NCBI RefSeq assembly: GCF_023516615.1
Contig: NZ_JAMGBF010000001.1
Span: 124,001-188,000, forward strand
From: Streptomyces panaciradicis
GTDB lineage: Bacteria; Actinomycetota; Actinomycetes; Streptomycetales; Streptomycetaceae
DNA length: 64,000 nucleotides
Direction: 5' to 3'
Part shown: piece by piece, positions 54,684-62,391 of the stretch
Layout of the letters: every line of letters begins with the position of its first letter
Position numbering within the stretch: the stretch's first letter is position 1
Notes under the pieces: generated by a model
Database searches by the model: none
Seen by the model: only the letters and a program-made list of their open reading frames with translations
Told to the model about the DNA's origin: nothing
Made by a program: the position numbers and the translations under genes

Positions 54684-54902
54684 CCCCCGGATGCCCGCTT
54701 CGGCGGGATTGGCCGGGAAGTGCCGGTACGGGCGGCGAACCCCGGCAGGGTTCGCGGACAGCTCCTGTCCGCCGTCGGCGGCGGTCCGCCGACCCCGGCA
54801 CGCCCGGCCCACCGGCCCCGGTTTCCACATTGTTATGCCCGCGAGTCGCATCCGGCCCCAGGCGTCACGTAAGTTCAGACCAAGGTAATTCGCGTCAGCA
54901 AA
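54684..54902. other. Intergenic, no gene seen
   Basis: About 220 bases downstream of the methyltransferase. Open frames here lack biased third positions and ribosome binding sites. Contains a more AT-rich patch at 54829-54895 just before the hairpins. Confidence 0.5.
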
Positions 54903-54951
54903 GCTGCGCGGGCGGCACCGCGCAGTGGAGGGGGCTGCGCGGTGCCCTTTT
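54903..54951 (+). terminator. Attenuator-like terminator with competing stem
   Basis: A perfect 12-bp stem GGCACCGCGCAG (54914-54925) with CTGCGCGGTGCC (54935-54946), loop TGGAGGGGG, then CTTTT: a strong intrinsic terminator on the plus strand. The element GCTGCGCGG occurs twice (54903-54911 and 54934-54942); the upstream copy can pair with CCGCGCAG (54918-54925) and so break the terminator. This is the architecture of a transcription attenuator. Confidence 0.6.
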
Positions 54952-55195
54952 CCACCTGGTCACGGCCCGCACCGCCGTCAAGAAGAGGTTCGCGGCCCGC
55001 GTCACCCGCCCGGGCGACCCCAGTGAGATTTCGCCGAACGGCCGCACCGGCCCGCCGAACCTCCCGCATCTCGCCGTCCACGCCGTGAAATGCCTGTACA
55101 CCGGCTGTGTTTCGGCCATGGGGAACCTCCCGGAACGGCCCTTCACGACCACCGCCGCGTCGCCGTTCGATTCCGGAGAGTAGTTGTGGCACGCC
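54952..55195. other. Conserved-looking stretch without clear coding strand
   Basis: Both strands have open frames here. On minus, ATG 55212 gives a 105-residue frame to 54895 (contains MAETQPVYRHFTAWTARCGR); on plus, a frame ending TAG 55183 contains TARTAVKKRFAARVTRPGD. Third-position GC is about 86% in both, below the surrounding genes, and neither has a good start or binding site. I leave it uncalled. Confidence 0.4.
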
Positions 55196-55283
55196 GATGC
55201 ACGCAGCATCACTTACGAAGGGTTATGGTGGAAACCCCCCCTCGGGCCGGTCCGTCTCCCCCCCACGGACCGGCCCGTTTTTT
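55196..55283 (+). ncRNA. Candidate small RNA ending in a C-loop terminator
   Basis: A short stem GATGC/GCATC (55196-55210), a C7 run (55235-55241), then a perfect 13-bp stem CGGGCCGGTCCGT (55243-55255) with ACGGACCGGCCCG (55265-55277) whose loop holds a second C7 run (55258-55264), followed by T6. The nearest plus-strand gene ends 560 bases upstream, so this terminator must serve a transcript starting in the intergenic region. Two C-runs recall the actinobacterial 6C RNA, but the first run is not in a clear loop. Confidence 0.45.
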
Positions 55284-55425
55284 GTGTTCCCCCGCCACCC
55301 TTGGGAGAGTGACGGTGCGGCGGGGGTAGGCTTTTCGCCGCCGGGGACCGCCATGTGGACAGGGAGCGCCCGCCGCACGCACGGGCCGCGCGCCGTCCGA
55401 TCGCATCTGAGGGGCTGACAATCAC

Positions 55426-56199
55426 GTGAACCTGCGCGACAAGCTGCGCGGCCTGCTGGTCAGGCTGTACGCGCGCCGGGTGGAAGGCCACCTGGACCAC
55501 GCTCAGGTGCCCAAGCACATCGGCGTCATCATGGACGGCAACCGGCGCTGGGCGAAGGCCTCGGGCTCCACCACCGTGCACGGCCACCGCGCCGGCGCGG
55601 AGAAGATCGAGGAGTTCCTCGGCTGGTGCAGCGAGACGGACGTCGAGGTCGTCACCCTGTGGCTGCTGTCGACGGACAACTTCGACCGCCCGCAGGAGGA
55701 ACTCGGCCCGCTGCTCGGCATCATCGAGGACGTCGTGCGCACCCTCGCCGCCGACGGCCGCTGGCGCGTGCACCACGTGGGCACCCCCGACCTGCTGCCG
55801 TCGAACATGCAGACGACGCTCAAGGAGGCCGAGGAGACGACGGCCCACGTCGACGGGATACTCGTCAACGTGGCCATCGGCTACGGCGGCCGCCAGGAGA
55901 TCGCGGACGCCGTGCGCTCGATGCTCCTCGACGCCCACGAGAAGGGCACCGCGCTGGAGGAGCTCGCCGAGGCCGTCGACATCGACATGATCGGCCGCCA
56001 CCTCTACACCGGCGCCCAGCCCGACCCCGACCTCGTCATCCGCACCAGCGGCGAGCAGCGGCTGTCCGGCTTCATGCTGTGGCAGACCGCGCACTCCGAG
56101 TACTACTTCTGCGAGGTCTTCTGGCCGGCCTTCCGCAAGGTCGACTTCCTGCGGGCCCTGCGCGACTACGCGGCGCGACACCGGCGCTACGGAGGCTGA
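55426..56199 (+). CDS. uppS: Isoprenyl (undecaprenyl) diphosphate synthase
   Basis: 257 residues. Cis-prenyltransferase that builds C55 (or shorter) polyprenyl diphosphate from farnesyl diphosphate and IPP, the lipid carrier for peptidoglycan. HIGVIMDGNRRWAKA with catalytic Asp37, Asn39 and Arg; HGHRAGAEKIEEFLGWC; LWLLSTDNFDRPQEE; and RTSGEQRLSGFMLWQTAHSEYYF with the metal-binding Glu. Many actinobacteria have two or three paralogues, so the chain length is uncertain. GTG 55426. Confidence 0.95.
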   Translation: MNLRDKLRGLLVRLYARRVEGHLDHAQVPKHIGVIMDGNRRWAKASGSTTVHGHRAGAEKIEEFLGWCSETDVEVVTLWLLSTDNFDRPQEELGPLLGIIEDVVRTLAADGRWRVHHVGTPDLLPSNMQTTLKEAEETTAHVDGILVNVAIGYGGRQEIADAVRSMLLDAHEKGTALEELAEAVDIDMIGRHLYTGAQPDPDLVIRTSGEQRLSGFMLWQTAHSEYYFCEVFWPAFRKVDFLRALRDYAARHRRYGG

Positions 56200-56502
56200 C
56201 CGCCTACCCACATCGGGGCGGAAGTAACGAGGAGTTCACCGGGGCGCCGTCGTGACGGTCGGCATGGTGGCGCGTGTTCGAGGGCATAAGCCAGTCAGGT
56301 CGATGCCCGAACCACGGGTGTCGGATCTCAGCGGACGGCACGGGGCCGTCCGCCCGGGAGGCCCTTTGCACCAGCCCGACCGTGCGGTTCCAGCACGGAA
56401 GACAAGGCGGAGGGCCGGTTCTCGGCCCGTGCATCGCGGCCGTCGACCGGTCCAGCTCCACTCCGTCGCTCCCCGACCTCATCCGAGGGGGTACGTCCTT
56501 CC
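56200..56502 (+). promoter_or_regulatory. Structured leader region of the phoH-like gene
   Basis: Three hundred bases between uppS and the PIN-PhoH gene. Two hairpins: GCGGACGGC/GCCGTCCGC (56331-56353) and GGGCCG/CGGCCC (56412-56428). Open frames on both strands are present but lack start sites and strong codon bias. Promoter not assigned. It may be a long 5' leader. Confidence 0.4.
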
Positions 56503-57828
56503 GTGGTGACCAGCACAAAGCGCCACAAGCCAGACCGGCGCACCTATGTTCTCGACACCAGCGTCCTGCTGGCCGACCCGAACGCCCTGACCCGCTTCGA
56601 GGAGCACGAGGTCGTGCTCCCCATCGTGGTGGTCACGGAGCTGGAGGCGAAGCGGCACCATCCCGAACTCGGCTACTTCGCCCGGCAGGCCCTGCGCCTG
56701 CTCGACGACTACCGGGTGAAGTACGGCCGCCTCGACGCCCCCATCCCGATCGGGGAACTCGGCGGGACCGTCCGTGTCGAGCTCAACCACTCGGACCCCA
56801 GCGTTCTGCCGACCGGCTACCGCCTGGGGGACAACGACTCCCGCATCCTCGCGGTGGCCCGCAACCTGCAGGCCGAGGGGTTCGACGTCACCGTCGTGTC
56901 GAAGGACCTGCCGCTCAGGATCAAGGCGTCCTCCGTCGGTCTCCTCGCCGAGGAGTACCGCGCCGAACTCGCCATCACGGACTCCTCCGGCTGGACCGGA
57001 ATGTCCGACCTGACCCTGCCGGCCGAGCAGGTGGACACCCTCTTCGAGGAAGGGCACGTCTACGTCCCCGAGGCGTCCGACCTGCCCGTGCACACCGGTC
57101 TGACCATCCACTCCGAGCGCGGCAAGGCGCTCGGCAGGGTCACGGCCGAGGGCAACGTCCGCCTGGTGCGCGGCGACCGGGAGGCGTTCGGCATCAAGGG
57201 CCGCAGCGCCGAGCAGCGGATCGCGCTCGACCTGCTCCTCGACCCGGACGTCGGGATCGTGTCCATGGGCGGCCGGGCCGGCACCGGCAAGTCGGCGCTC
57301 GCGCTGTGCGCGGGCCTCGAAGCGGTCCTGGAGCGCCGCCAGCACCAGAAGGTGATGGTCTTCCGTCCGCTGTACGCGGTGGGCGGGCAGGAACTCGGCT
57401 ATCTGCCGGGCTCCGAGGCCGAGAAGATGAGCCCCTGGGCGCAGGCGGTCTTCGACACCCTGTCCGCGGTCACCAGCCGCGAGGTCATCGAGGAGGTCAC
57501 CTCCCGCGGGATGCTGGAGGTCCTGCCGCTCACCCACATCCGCGGACGCTCGCTGCACGACGCGTTCGTGATCGTGGACGAGGCGCAGTCGCTGGAACGG
57601 AACGTCCTGCTGACCGTTCTGTCCCGAATCGGCGCCAATTCACGGGTGGTTCTCACCCATGACGTGGCACAGCGGGACAATCTGCGCGTCGGGCGCTACG
57701 ACGGCGTCGTCGCCGTCGTGGAGAAGCTGAAGGGGCATCCGCTCTTCGCGCACGTGACCCTGACGAGGTCCGAGCGGTCCCAGATCGCGGCACTAGTGAC
57801 CGAAATGCTGGAGGACGGCCAAATCTGA
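56503..57828 (+). CDS. PIN-PhoH family ATPase/RNase
   Basis: 441 residues. N-terminal PIN RNase domain ([52 protein letters not shown], with all acidic residues) followed by a PhoH2-type helicase/ATPase: [20 protein letters not shown] near residue 258, [20 protein letters not shown]. Actinobacterial homologues are sequence-dependent RNA helicase/RNases, in some genomes part of VapBC-like modules; no small antitoxin precedes it here. GTG 56503. Confidence 0.93.
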   Translation: MVTSTKRHKPDRRTYVLDTSVLLADPNALTRFEEHEVVLPIVVVTELEAKRHHPELGYFARQALRLLDDYRVKYGRLDAPIPIGELGGTVRVELNHSDPSVLPTGYRLGDNDSRILAVARNLQAEGFDVTVVSKDLPLRIKASSVGLLAEEYRAELAITDSSGWTGMSDLTLPAEQVDTLFEEGHVYVPEASDLPVHTGLTIHSERGKALGRVTAEGNVRLVRGDREAFGIKGRSAEQRIALDLLLDPDVGIVSMGGRAGTGKSALALCAGLEAVLERRQHQKVMVFRPLYAVGGQELGYLPGSEAEKMSPWAQAVFDTLSAVTSREVIEEVTSRGMLEVLPLTHIRGRSLHDAFVIVDEAQSLERNVLLTVLSRIGANSRVVLTHDVAQRDNLRVGRYDGVVAVVEKLKGHPLFAHVTLTRSERSQIAALVTEMLEDGQI

Positions 57829-57845
57829 CCGATTCGACACCAGTT

Positions 57846-57887
57846 GGCGCCGTCCCGCAAAGGCTGAGAGCCTAGCGGGGCGGCGCC
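57846..57887 (+). terminator. Terminator after the PIN-PhoH gene
   Basis: GGCGCCGTCCCGC (57846-57858) with GCGGGGCGGCGCC (57875-57887), 13 bp with one G-U pair, containing an inner GGCT/AGCC hairpin; located 18 bases after the stop. No U-tract. Confidence 0.75.
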
Positions 57888-58226
57888 TTCGCGTGGTGCT
57901 GTTCCGTGAAATCCCCTGGGGTAAACAGCATGTGAGCTTTCACACGCAACTCAGAATTGCCACCCGGCGTCCCCGTACGGCAGAGTCTCACTCCTGTCAG
58001 GCCCCGCATACGACACACCTGTACCCCCAGCGGTATGGCACCACATGAGCACCACGCCAACTCCATAGCGTCGTCGTATGCCGCCCGAGCACCAAGCGGC
58101 GCTCCCCGAGCGGGAGTTGCCCACCGGGCCCGTGTCTCCCGTGACCCCGTAGGTGGGAGGCCAGCGTCAGGGGCACGATTGCGTCCGCCAGGGTCACCGA
58201 AGCGGGCGATGCTGGAAGGAAACCGT
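57888..58226. promoter_or_regulatory. Upstream region of the transglycosylase gene
   Basis: About 340 bases. More AT-rich than flanks, with a GTGAAATCCCCTGGGGTAAAC segment near 57906-57926. I looked for the c-di-AMP riboswitch common before Streptomyces wall hydrolases and did not see its conserved blocks. A minus-strand open frame here has poor codon bias. Promoter not resolved. Confidence 0.4.
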
Positions 58227-58910
58227 GTGAGCCGGATTTCGGTCCGGGGATTCGCAGTGGCCTCGGCCACCGCGGTCACCGCTGTCGGAAGCGTCGTCGG
58301 AGTTGCCTCGGGCAGCGTCGCGCAGAACAACGACGCCGAGCCGACGGCCGCCGACACCACGCTGCTCGCGGACATACCCACGGGCCAGCAGGCCCAGGTG
58401 CAGACCGCGTCCCTGACGCAGCAGGCCGACGCGCAGGCCATCCAGGCCGACGCGAGCGCCAAGAAGGACGCCGAGGCAGCCGCCCGCAAGGCCGCCGCCG
58501 ACACCGCCATCGCCAAGAAGGCAGCGGCGGAGAAGGCAGCCAAGGAAGCCAAGCAGCGCGCCGAGGTCAAGCAGACCGCCAGCCGCAGCAGCGCCGACTT
58601 CCCGGTCCAGAGCTCGTACACGGTCGCCGAGATCCAGGCGATGGCCCGGCAGATGGTCCCGGGCAACCAGTTCCAGTGCTTCAGCTACATCGTGGACCAC
58701 GAGTCCAGCTGGAACTACCACGCGGTCAACGCCTCCTCCGGCGCCTACGGCCTCTTCCAGGCGCTGCCCGCCTCGAAGTACTCCACGGCGGGCTCCGACT
58801 GGCAGACCAACCCGGCCACCCAGATCAAGTGGGGCCTGAACTACATGAACAGCCGCTACGGCAGCCCGTGCGAGGCGCAGTCCTTCTGGGTCGCCAACCA
58901 CTGGTACTGA
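58227..58910 (+). CDS. Secreted transglycosylase SLT-like protein
   Basis: 227 residues. N-terminal signal/anchor (FAVASATAVTAVGSVVGVAS), a long Ala/Lys/Glu-rich coiled-coil stretch (about 60-125), and a C-terminal lysozyme-like domain: FSYIVDHESSWNYHAVNASS with the catalytic Glu in HESSWN, then GAYGLFQALPASKY. It cleaves peptidoglycan glycan strands. GTG 58227 has GGAAGGA seven bases upstream; ATG 58209 lacks a site. Confidence 0.9.
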   Translation: MSRISVRGFAVASATAVTAVGSVVGVASGSVAQNNDAEPTAADTTLLADIPTGQQAQVQTASLTQQADAQAIQADASAKKDAEAAARKAAADTAIAKKAAAEKAAKEAKQRAEVKQTASRSSADFPVQSSYTVAEIQAMARQMVPGNQFQCFSYIVDHESSWNYHAVNASSGAYGLFQALPASKYSTAGSDWQTNPATQIKWGLNYMNSRYGSPCEAQSFWVANHWY

Positions 58911-58948
58911 GCCGGCGAGGTTCACCGCCTCACCTCTCAACCCCGCGC

Positions 58949-58979
58949 AGCCCCTCCCCGTCCTAGGGGGAGGGGCTTT
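58949..58979 (+). terminator. Intrinsic terminator after the transglycosylase gene
   Basis: Stem AGCCCCTCCCC (58949-58959) with GGGGAGGGGCT (58967-58977), 11 bp, followed by TTT. Confidence 0.85.
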
Positions 58980-59059
58980 CGCCCTGTACGGTCGAACGCG
59001 AACGACTCCAGGGGGGAGTGGTGGCCAGCACCCGGGTACGCGGGGGAAGAGGACGGATC

Positions 59060-60451
59060 ATGTCGCGAGTGCCAGGGTGGCTCGGCCGGATCGGCGCCGG
59101 GCTGACGGAGGTCGGCGAGCGGTTGGACGAGCGCCGCGCGGAGGTGGAGCGGGAGGAGTCCGAGATCGGGCCGCCGCACCGCCCGCGGCCGGTGCGCCCG
59201 GCGGTGCTCGCGACGGAGCCCGTGGACGACGAGGTGCAGCAGACCGCCGTCGTCGTCCCGGTCCGCCCCGACCCCGCCCAGGCCGTGCCCTGGGGCGTGC
59301 GCGTCGCCGCCGAGGCCGGCTGGCGGCTGCTGGTGCTCGCGGGCACCGTCTGGGTGCTGATGCGGGTCATCAGCGCCGTACAGCTCGTCGTCTTCGCGTT
59401 CGTCGTGGCCCTGCTCATCACCGCGCTGCTGCAGCCGACCGTGGCCCGCCTGAAGGGCTACGGCGTCCCGCGCGGCCCCGCCACCGCCCTCACCGCGATC
59501 CTCGGCTTCATCGTCATAGGGCTCCTGGGCTGGTTCGTGACCTGGCAGGTCATGGAGAACATCGACACGCTCTCCGACCAGATCCAGAACGGCATCGACG
59601 ACCTGCGCAACTGGCTGCTGAAGAGCCCCTTCCACGTCACCGAGAAGCAGATCAACCAGATCGCCAAGAACCTCAGGGACGCGGTCGGCGCCAACACCGA
59701 CCAGATCACCTCGGCGGGCCTGGAAGGCGTCCAGGTCGTCGTCGAGGCCCTCACCGGCATCCTGCTGACGTTCTTCTCCACCCTCTTCCTGCTCTACGAC
59801 GGCCGCCGCATCTGGGAGTGGTTCCTGAAGCTGGTCCCCGCCGCCGCCCGCCCGGGCGTCGCCGGCGCGGGCCCGCGGGCCTGGCGCACCCTGACCGCCT
59901 ACGTCCGCGGCACGGTCCTCGTGGCCCTCATCGACGCCGTCTTCATCGGCCTCGGCATCTACTTCCTCGACGTGCCCATGGCCGTCCCGCTGGCCGTCTT
60001 CATCTTCCTGTTCTCCTTCATCCCCCTGGTCGGCGCGGTGGCCTCCGGCGCGCTGGCGGTGGTCGTCGCCCTGGTCACCCAGGGCGTCTTCACCGCGGTG
60101 ATGACCCTGGCCGTGGTCCTCGCCGTGCAGCAGATCGAGGGCCACATCCTGCAGCCCTTCATCCTCGGCCGCGCGGTGCGCGTCCACCCTCTCGCGGTGG
60201 TCCTCACCGTCGCTGCGGGCGGCATGGTGGCGGGCATCGGCGGCGCCGTGGTGGCCGTACCGCTGGTGGCGGTGACGAACACCGTGGTCGGCTATCTGCG
60301 GGCCTACTCGGCGGGGCAGACCGACGACACGGAACCGGAGGACGCCGCCGGGCCCCCGGCCCCTCCGGCGATGGAGGACGAGACCGTCGGGGCCGAAGCG
60401 GGGACCGGGGGCGCGGCCCCCACCGGCGCTCACGACAAGACCGGAGCCTGA
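59060..60451 (+). CDS. AI-2E family exporter (TqsA/YdiK-like)
   Basis: 463 residues. Charged N-terminal cytoplasmic region of about 90 residues, then eight membrane segments of the AI-2E transporter family with FFSTLFLLYDGRRIWEWFLK, VRGTVLVALIDAVFIGLGIY, FIPLVGAVASGALAVVVALV and QQIEGHILQPFILGRAVRVH. Family members export autoinducer-2 or sodium; no luxS is nearby, so the substrate is open. ATG 59060 has GAAGAGGA upstream. Monocistronic; 200 bases of gene-free sequence follow. Confidence 0.9.
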   Translation: MSRVPGWLGRIGAGLTEVGERLDERRAEVEREESEIGPPHRPRPVRPAVLATEPVDDEVQQTAVVVPVRPDPAQAVPWGVRVAAEAGWRLLVLAGTVWVLMRVISAVQLVVFAFVVALLITALLQPTVARLKGYGVPRGPATALTAILGFIVIGLLGWFVTWQVMENIDTLSDQIQNGIDDLRNWLLKSPFHVTEKQINQIAKNLRDAVGANTDQITSAGLEGVQVVVEALTGILLTFFSTLFLLYDGRRIWEWFLKLVPAAARPGVAGAGPRAWRTLTAYVRGTVLVALIDAVFIGLGIYFLDVPMAVPLAVFIFLFSFIPLVGAVASGALAVVVALVTQGVFTAVMTLAVVLAVQQIEGHILQPFILGRAVRVHPLAVVLTVAAGGMVAGIGGAVVAVPLVAVTNTVVGYLRAYSAGQTDDTEPEDAAGPPAPPAMEDETVGAEAGTGGAAPTGAHDKTGA

Positions 60452-60657
60452 CCGCCGACCCGCTCGAAATTCCCTTCCCGTTCGGTCAAATGAGCGCCGA
60501 ACAGAGCCAATTGCGCGACCCCTCGGCCCAACTTCCGCCATCGAGCGACAGGTCGGAAATCTCCGTCCGGAATATGCGCTCCGGCTGATAAATCTTCCCC
60601 CCTCAGCGCTACGCGTCAGGCGTATGTGCGAGAAGGCTGCGGCGGGCGAGGAGCGTG

Positions 60658-61482
60658 ATGTCGGGCTACGACCTGCTGGCGCGGTCCCTGGCCGCGTGCG
60701 GGCGCGAGGGGCTGACCGGAGAGCTGCGGGTGTCCGGGGTGCCCGGCGGGACCTTCCATCTGCGCAACGGACTCGTCATCGCCGTCGAGACCCCCGGCGC
60801 CCCGGGGCCCGAGGCACTGCTGCTGCGCTCCGGACGGGTGACCGGCGAGCAGTGGGCGGCGCTGGTCCGCGAGGCCGGCGGCAAGCGCTGGCCGGTCACC
60901 GGGCTGATCGCGCACGGCTACACGGGCGCCGCCCAGCTGCGGGTGGTGTGCGCGATGGCGCTGCAGGACGCGGTGTTCGCGGTCATCGCCGGCCGGATCG
61001 ACGGCTGCGAGAGCGGCCCCGCCGGTCTGGAACCGCCCGCCCCGGTGCCGGTCGGCGAGTCCTCCGTCCGGCTGCTGGAGGAGGCGAGCCGCAAGCTCGC
61101 CGCCCTGGCCACCCTGCCGTACCCCGTCCACCCGGACCGTGAACGGCCGCTGCCCGTCCTGGGGTTCGAGGGCCCGCTCACCGAGCTGCGGCGGGACGTC
61201 ATCGCCCACGCCGACGGCCGCCGTACCGCCCGCGACCTCGCCTTCCGCACCGGACGCGGTGTCTACACCGTCACCGTCGAACTCGCCCGCATGCTCGCCG
61301 AGGGACTGCTGACCTGCCCCCCGAGGCCCGCTCCCATTCCGGTGCGCACCCCGCCCGAGGGCGTACGGCACCGCACGCCTCCGCTCCCCGCACCGCCCCC
61401 GCCCGAACCGCCCGGCCCGGCGGACCTGCCCCGCCGCAGGCCGGGCGGCTTCTTCCGGCTTCGCAACGGCACCACGAGATGA
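60658..61482 (+). CDS. PATAN/DUF4388-type regulator with C-terminal winged helix
   Basis: 274 residues. The N-terminal part has GELRVSGVPGGTFHLRNGLV and AVETPGAPGPEALLLRSGRV, characteristic of PATAN/DUF4388 domains that work with small GTPases and roadblock proteins. The C-terminal segment RRDVIAHADGRRTARDLAFR resembles a winged helix; ends with a Pro-rich tail. Followed 34 bases later by two roadblock genes. GAGGAGC precedes ATG 60658. Confidence 0.8.
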   Translation: MSGYDLLARSLAACGREGLTGELRVSGVPGGTFHLRNGLVIAVETPGAPGPEALLLRSGRVTGEQWAALVREAGGKRWPVTGLIAHGYTGAAQLRVVCAMALQDAVFAVIAGRIDGCESGPAGLEPPAPVPVGESSVRLLEEASRKLAALATLPYPVHPDRERPLPVLGFEGPLTELRRDVIAHADGRRTARDLAFRTGRGVYTVTVELARMLAEGLLTCPPRPAPIPVRTPPEGVRHRTPPLPAPPPPEPPGPADLPRRRPGGFFRLRNGTTR

Positions 61483-61516
61483 ACAGATACCCAGGAAACA
61501 CACGGGAGTTGAATAC

Positions 61517-61903
61517 ATGGATCACGAAGCCCTGGCGCTCGAGATGCGCGGTCTGCGGGAGCAGGTGACCGGCATCACCGACACCGCGGTCGCGGCGGCC
61601 GACGGCCTGCTCATCGCGGCCGACACCGCCGACTCGATCGACCCGGAAGGCCTCGCCGCGCTCGCCGCGGCCGGCCTGGGCCTGGCCCGCCGTACCGCCC
61701 AGGCGACCGCCCGCGGCGCCCTGCGCCAGACCGTGACGTACGGAAGCCACGGCTGCGCGGCCTTCTACGCGGTGGGCGACACGGCTCTCATGATCGTCCT
61801 CGGTGACGAGGGCATGGACGTCGACCGGCTCCACCTGGCGACCCAGCCCGCCCTGGACCGGATCGGTTCGATCCTCATGAGCAGGACAGCAGAAGGAGTC
61901 TGA
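61517..61903 (+). CDS. Roadblock/LC7 protein 1
   Basis: 128 residues: VTGITDTAVAAADGLLIAAD, then LGLARRTAQATARGALRQTV and ALMIVLGDEGMDVDRL, the roadblock alpha-beta fold. Roadblock proteins dimerise and modulate small GTPases or polarity systems. No GTPase (CvnD-like) is seen in this window. Two codons before the next roadblock gene. Confidence 0.88.
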   Translation: MDHEALALEMRGLREQVTGITDTAVAAADGLLIAADTADSIDPEGLAALAAAGLGLARRTAQATARGALRQTVTYGSHGCAAFYAVGDTALMIVLGDEGMDVDRLHLATQPALDRIGSILMSRTAEGV

Positions 61904-61907
61904 AAGG

Positions 61908-62339
61908 ATGGCGACGAAGCGTATGAACGCCGGTTTCTCGGACCAGGTGATGAGCCTGGTCAAATCCCTGCGCACCGAGGCCCCCGACTGTGTCGCGTCG
62001 GGTGTCGTCGACATGGCCACCGGCATGCTGCTGGCGTACGAGACGGTCGACAATCACCCTCCGGAGGTCCTGGACCTGCTGGCGGGCGCGACGCTCGACC
62101 TGTTCCAGGGCCGTACCGTCCTGATGATCGAGGACCTGTGGAAGGAACGCCGGGGGCAGAGCGGCGACGAGAGCCACTTCTTCCAGGAGGTCCTCGTCAA
62201 CAGTGACAACGTCACCCACCTGTTCGTGAGGATGAGCCAGCAGCAGGACGTCGTGGCGGTCGTCGTGTGCCGCAAGTCCGTCAACGTCGGCATGCTGTTC
62301 GCTCAGGTGCGACGGGTGGTGGGGCAGCACAGCCTGTGA
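61908..62339 (+). CDS. Roadblock/LC7-like protein 2
   Basis: 143 residues, second roadblock-like fold: GVVDMATGMLLAYETVDNHP, EVLDLLAGATLDLFQGRTVL, VTHLFVRMSQQQDVVAVVVC. Probably heterodimerises with the product of the gene 4 bases upstream. GGAG seven bases before ATG 61908. Confidence 0.85.
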   Translation: MATKRMNAGFSDQVMSLVKSLRTEAPDCVASGVVDMATGMLLAYETVDNHPPEVLDLLAGATLDLFQGRTVLMIEDLWKERRGQSGDESHFFQEVLVNSDNVTHLFVRMSQQQDVVAVVVCRKSVNVGMLFAQVRRVVGQHSL

Positions 62340-62347
62340 ACGGGCCG

Positions 62348-62375
62348 GGCCCCTCCCCGGCGCGGGGGAGGGGCC
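62348..62375. terminator. Bidirectional terminator between convergent genes
   Basis: Perfect 11-bp stem GGCCCCTCCCC (62348-62358) with GGGGAGGGGCC (62365-62375), loop of 6, between the roadblock operon and the FtsX-like permease. Confidence 0.8.
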
Positions 62376-62391
62376 GACGGTGCGCGCCCCG

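Noticed and set aside
54895..55212. 105-residue minus-strand ORF
   Set aside because: Looks natural in places but contains the reverse of the attenuator hairpins, lacks a binding site and has weaker codon bias; kept only as a finding.
56204..56518. 104-residue minus-strand ORF between uppS and PIN-PhoH
   Set aside because: Crosses the start of the PhoH gene in antisense and has no start signal.
57957..58100. Minus-strand small gene in the transglycosylase upstream region
   Set aside because: Third-position GC is only about 60% and there is no ribosome binding site.
57888..58226. c-di-AMP riboswitch before the transglycosylase gene
   Set aside because: Expected by analogy with Streptomyces wall hydrolases, but the conserved sequence blocks are not visible on either strand.
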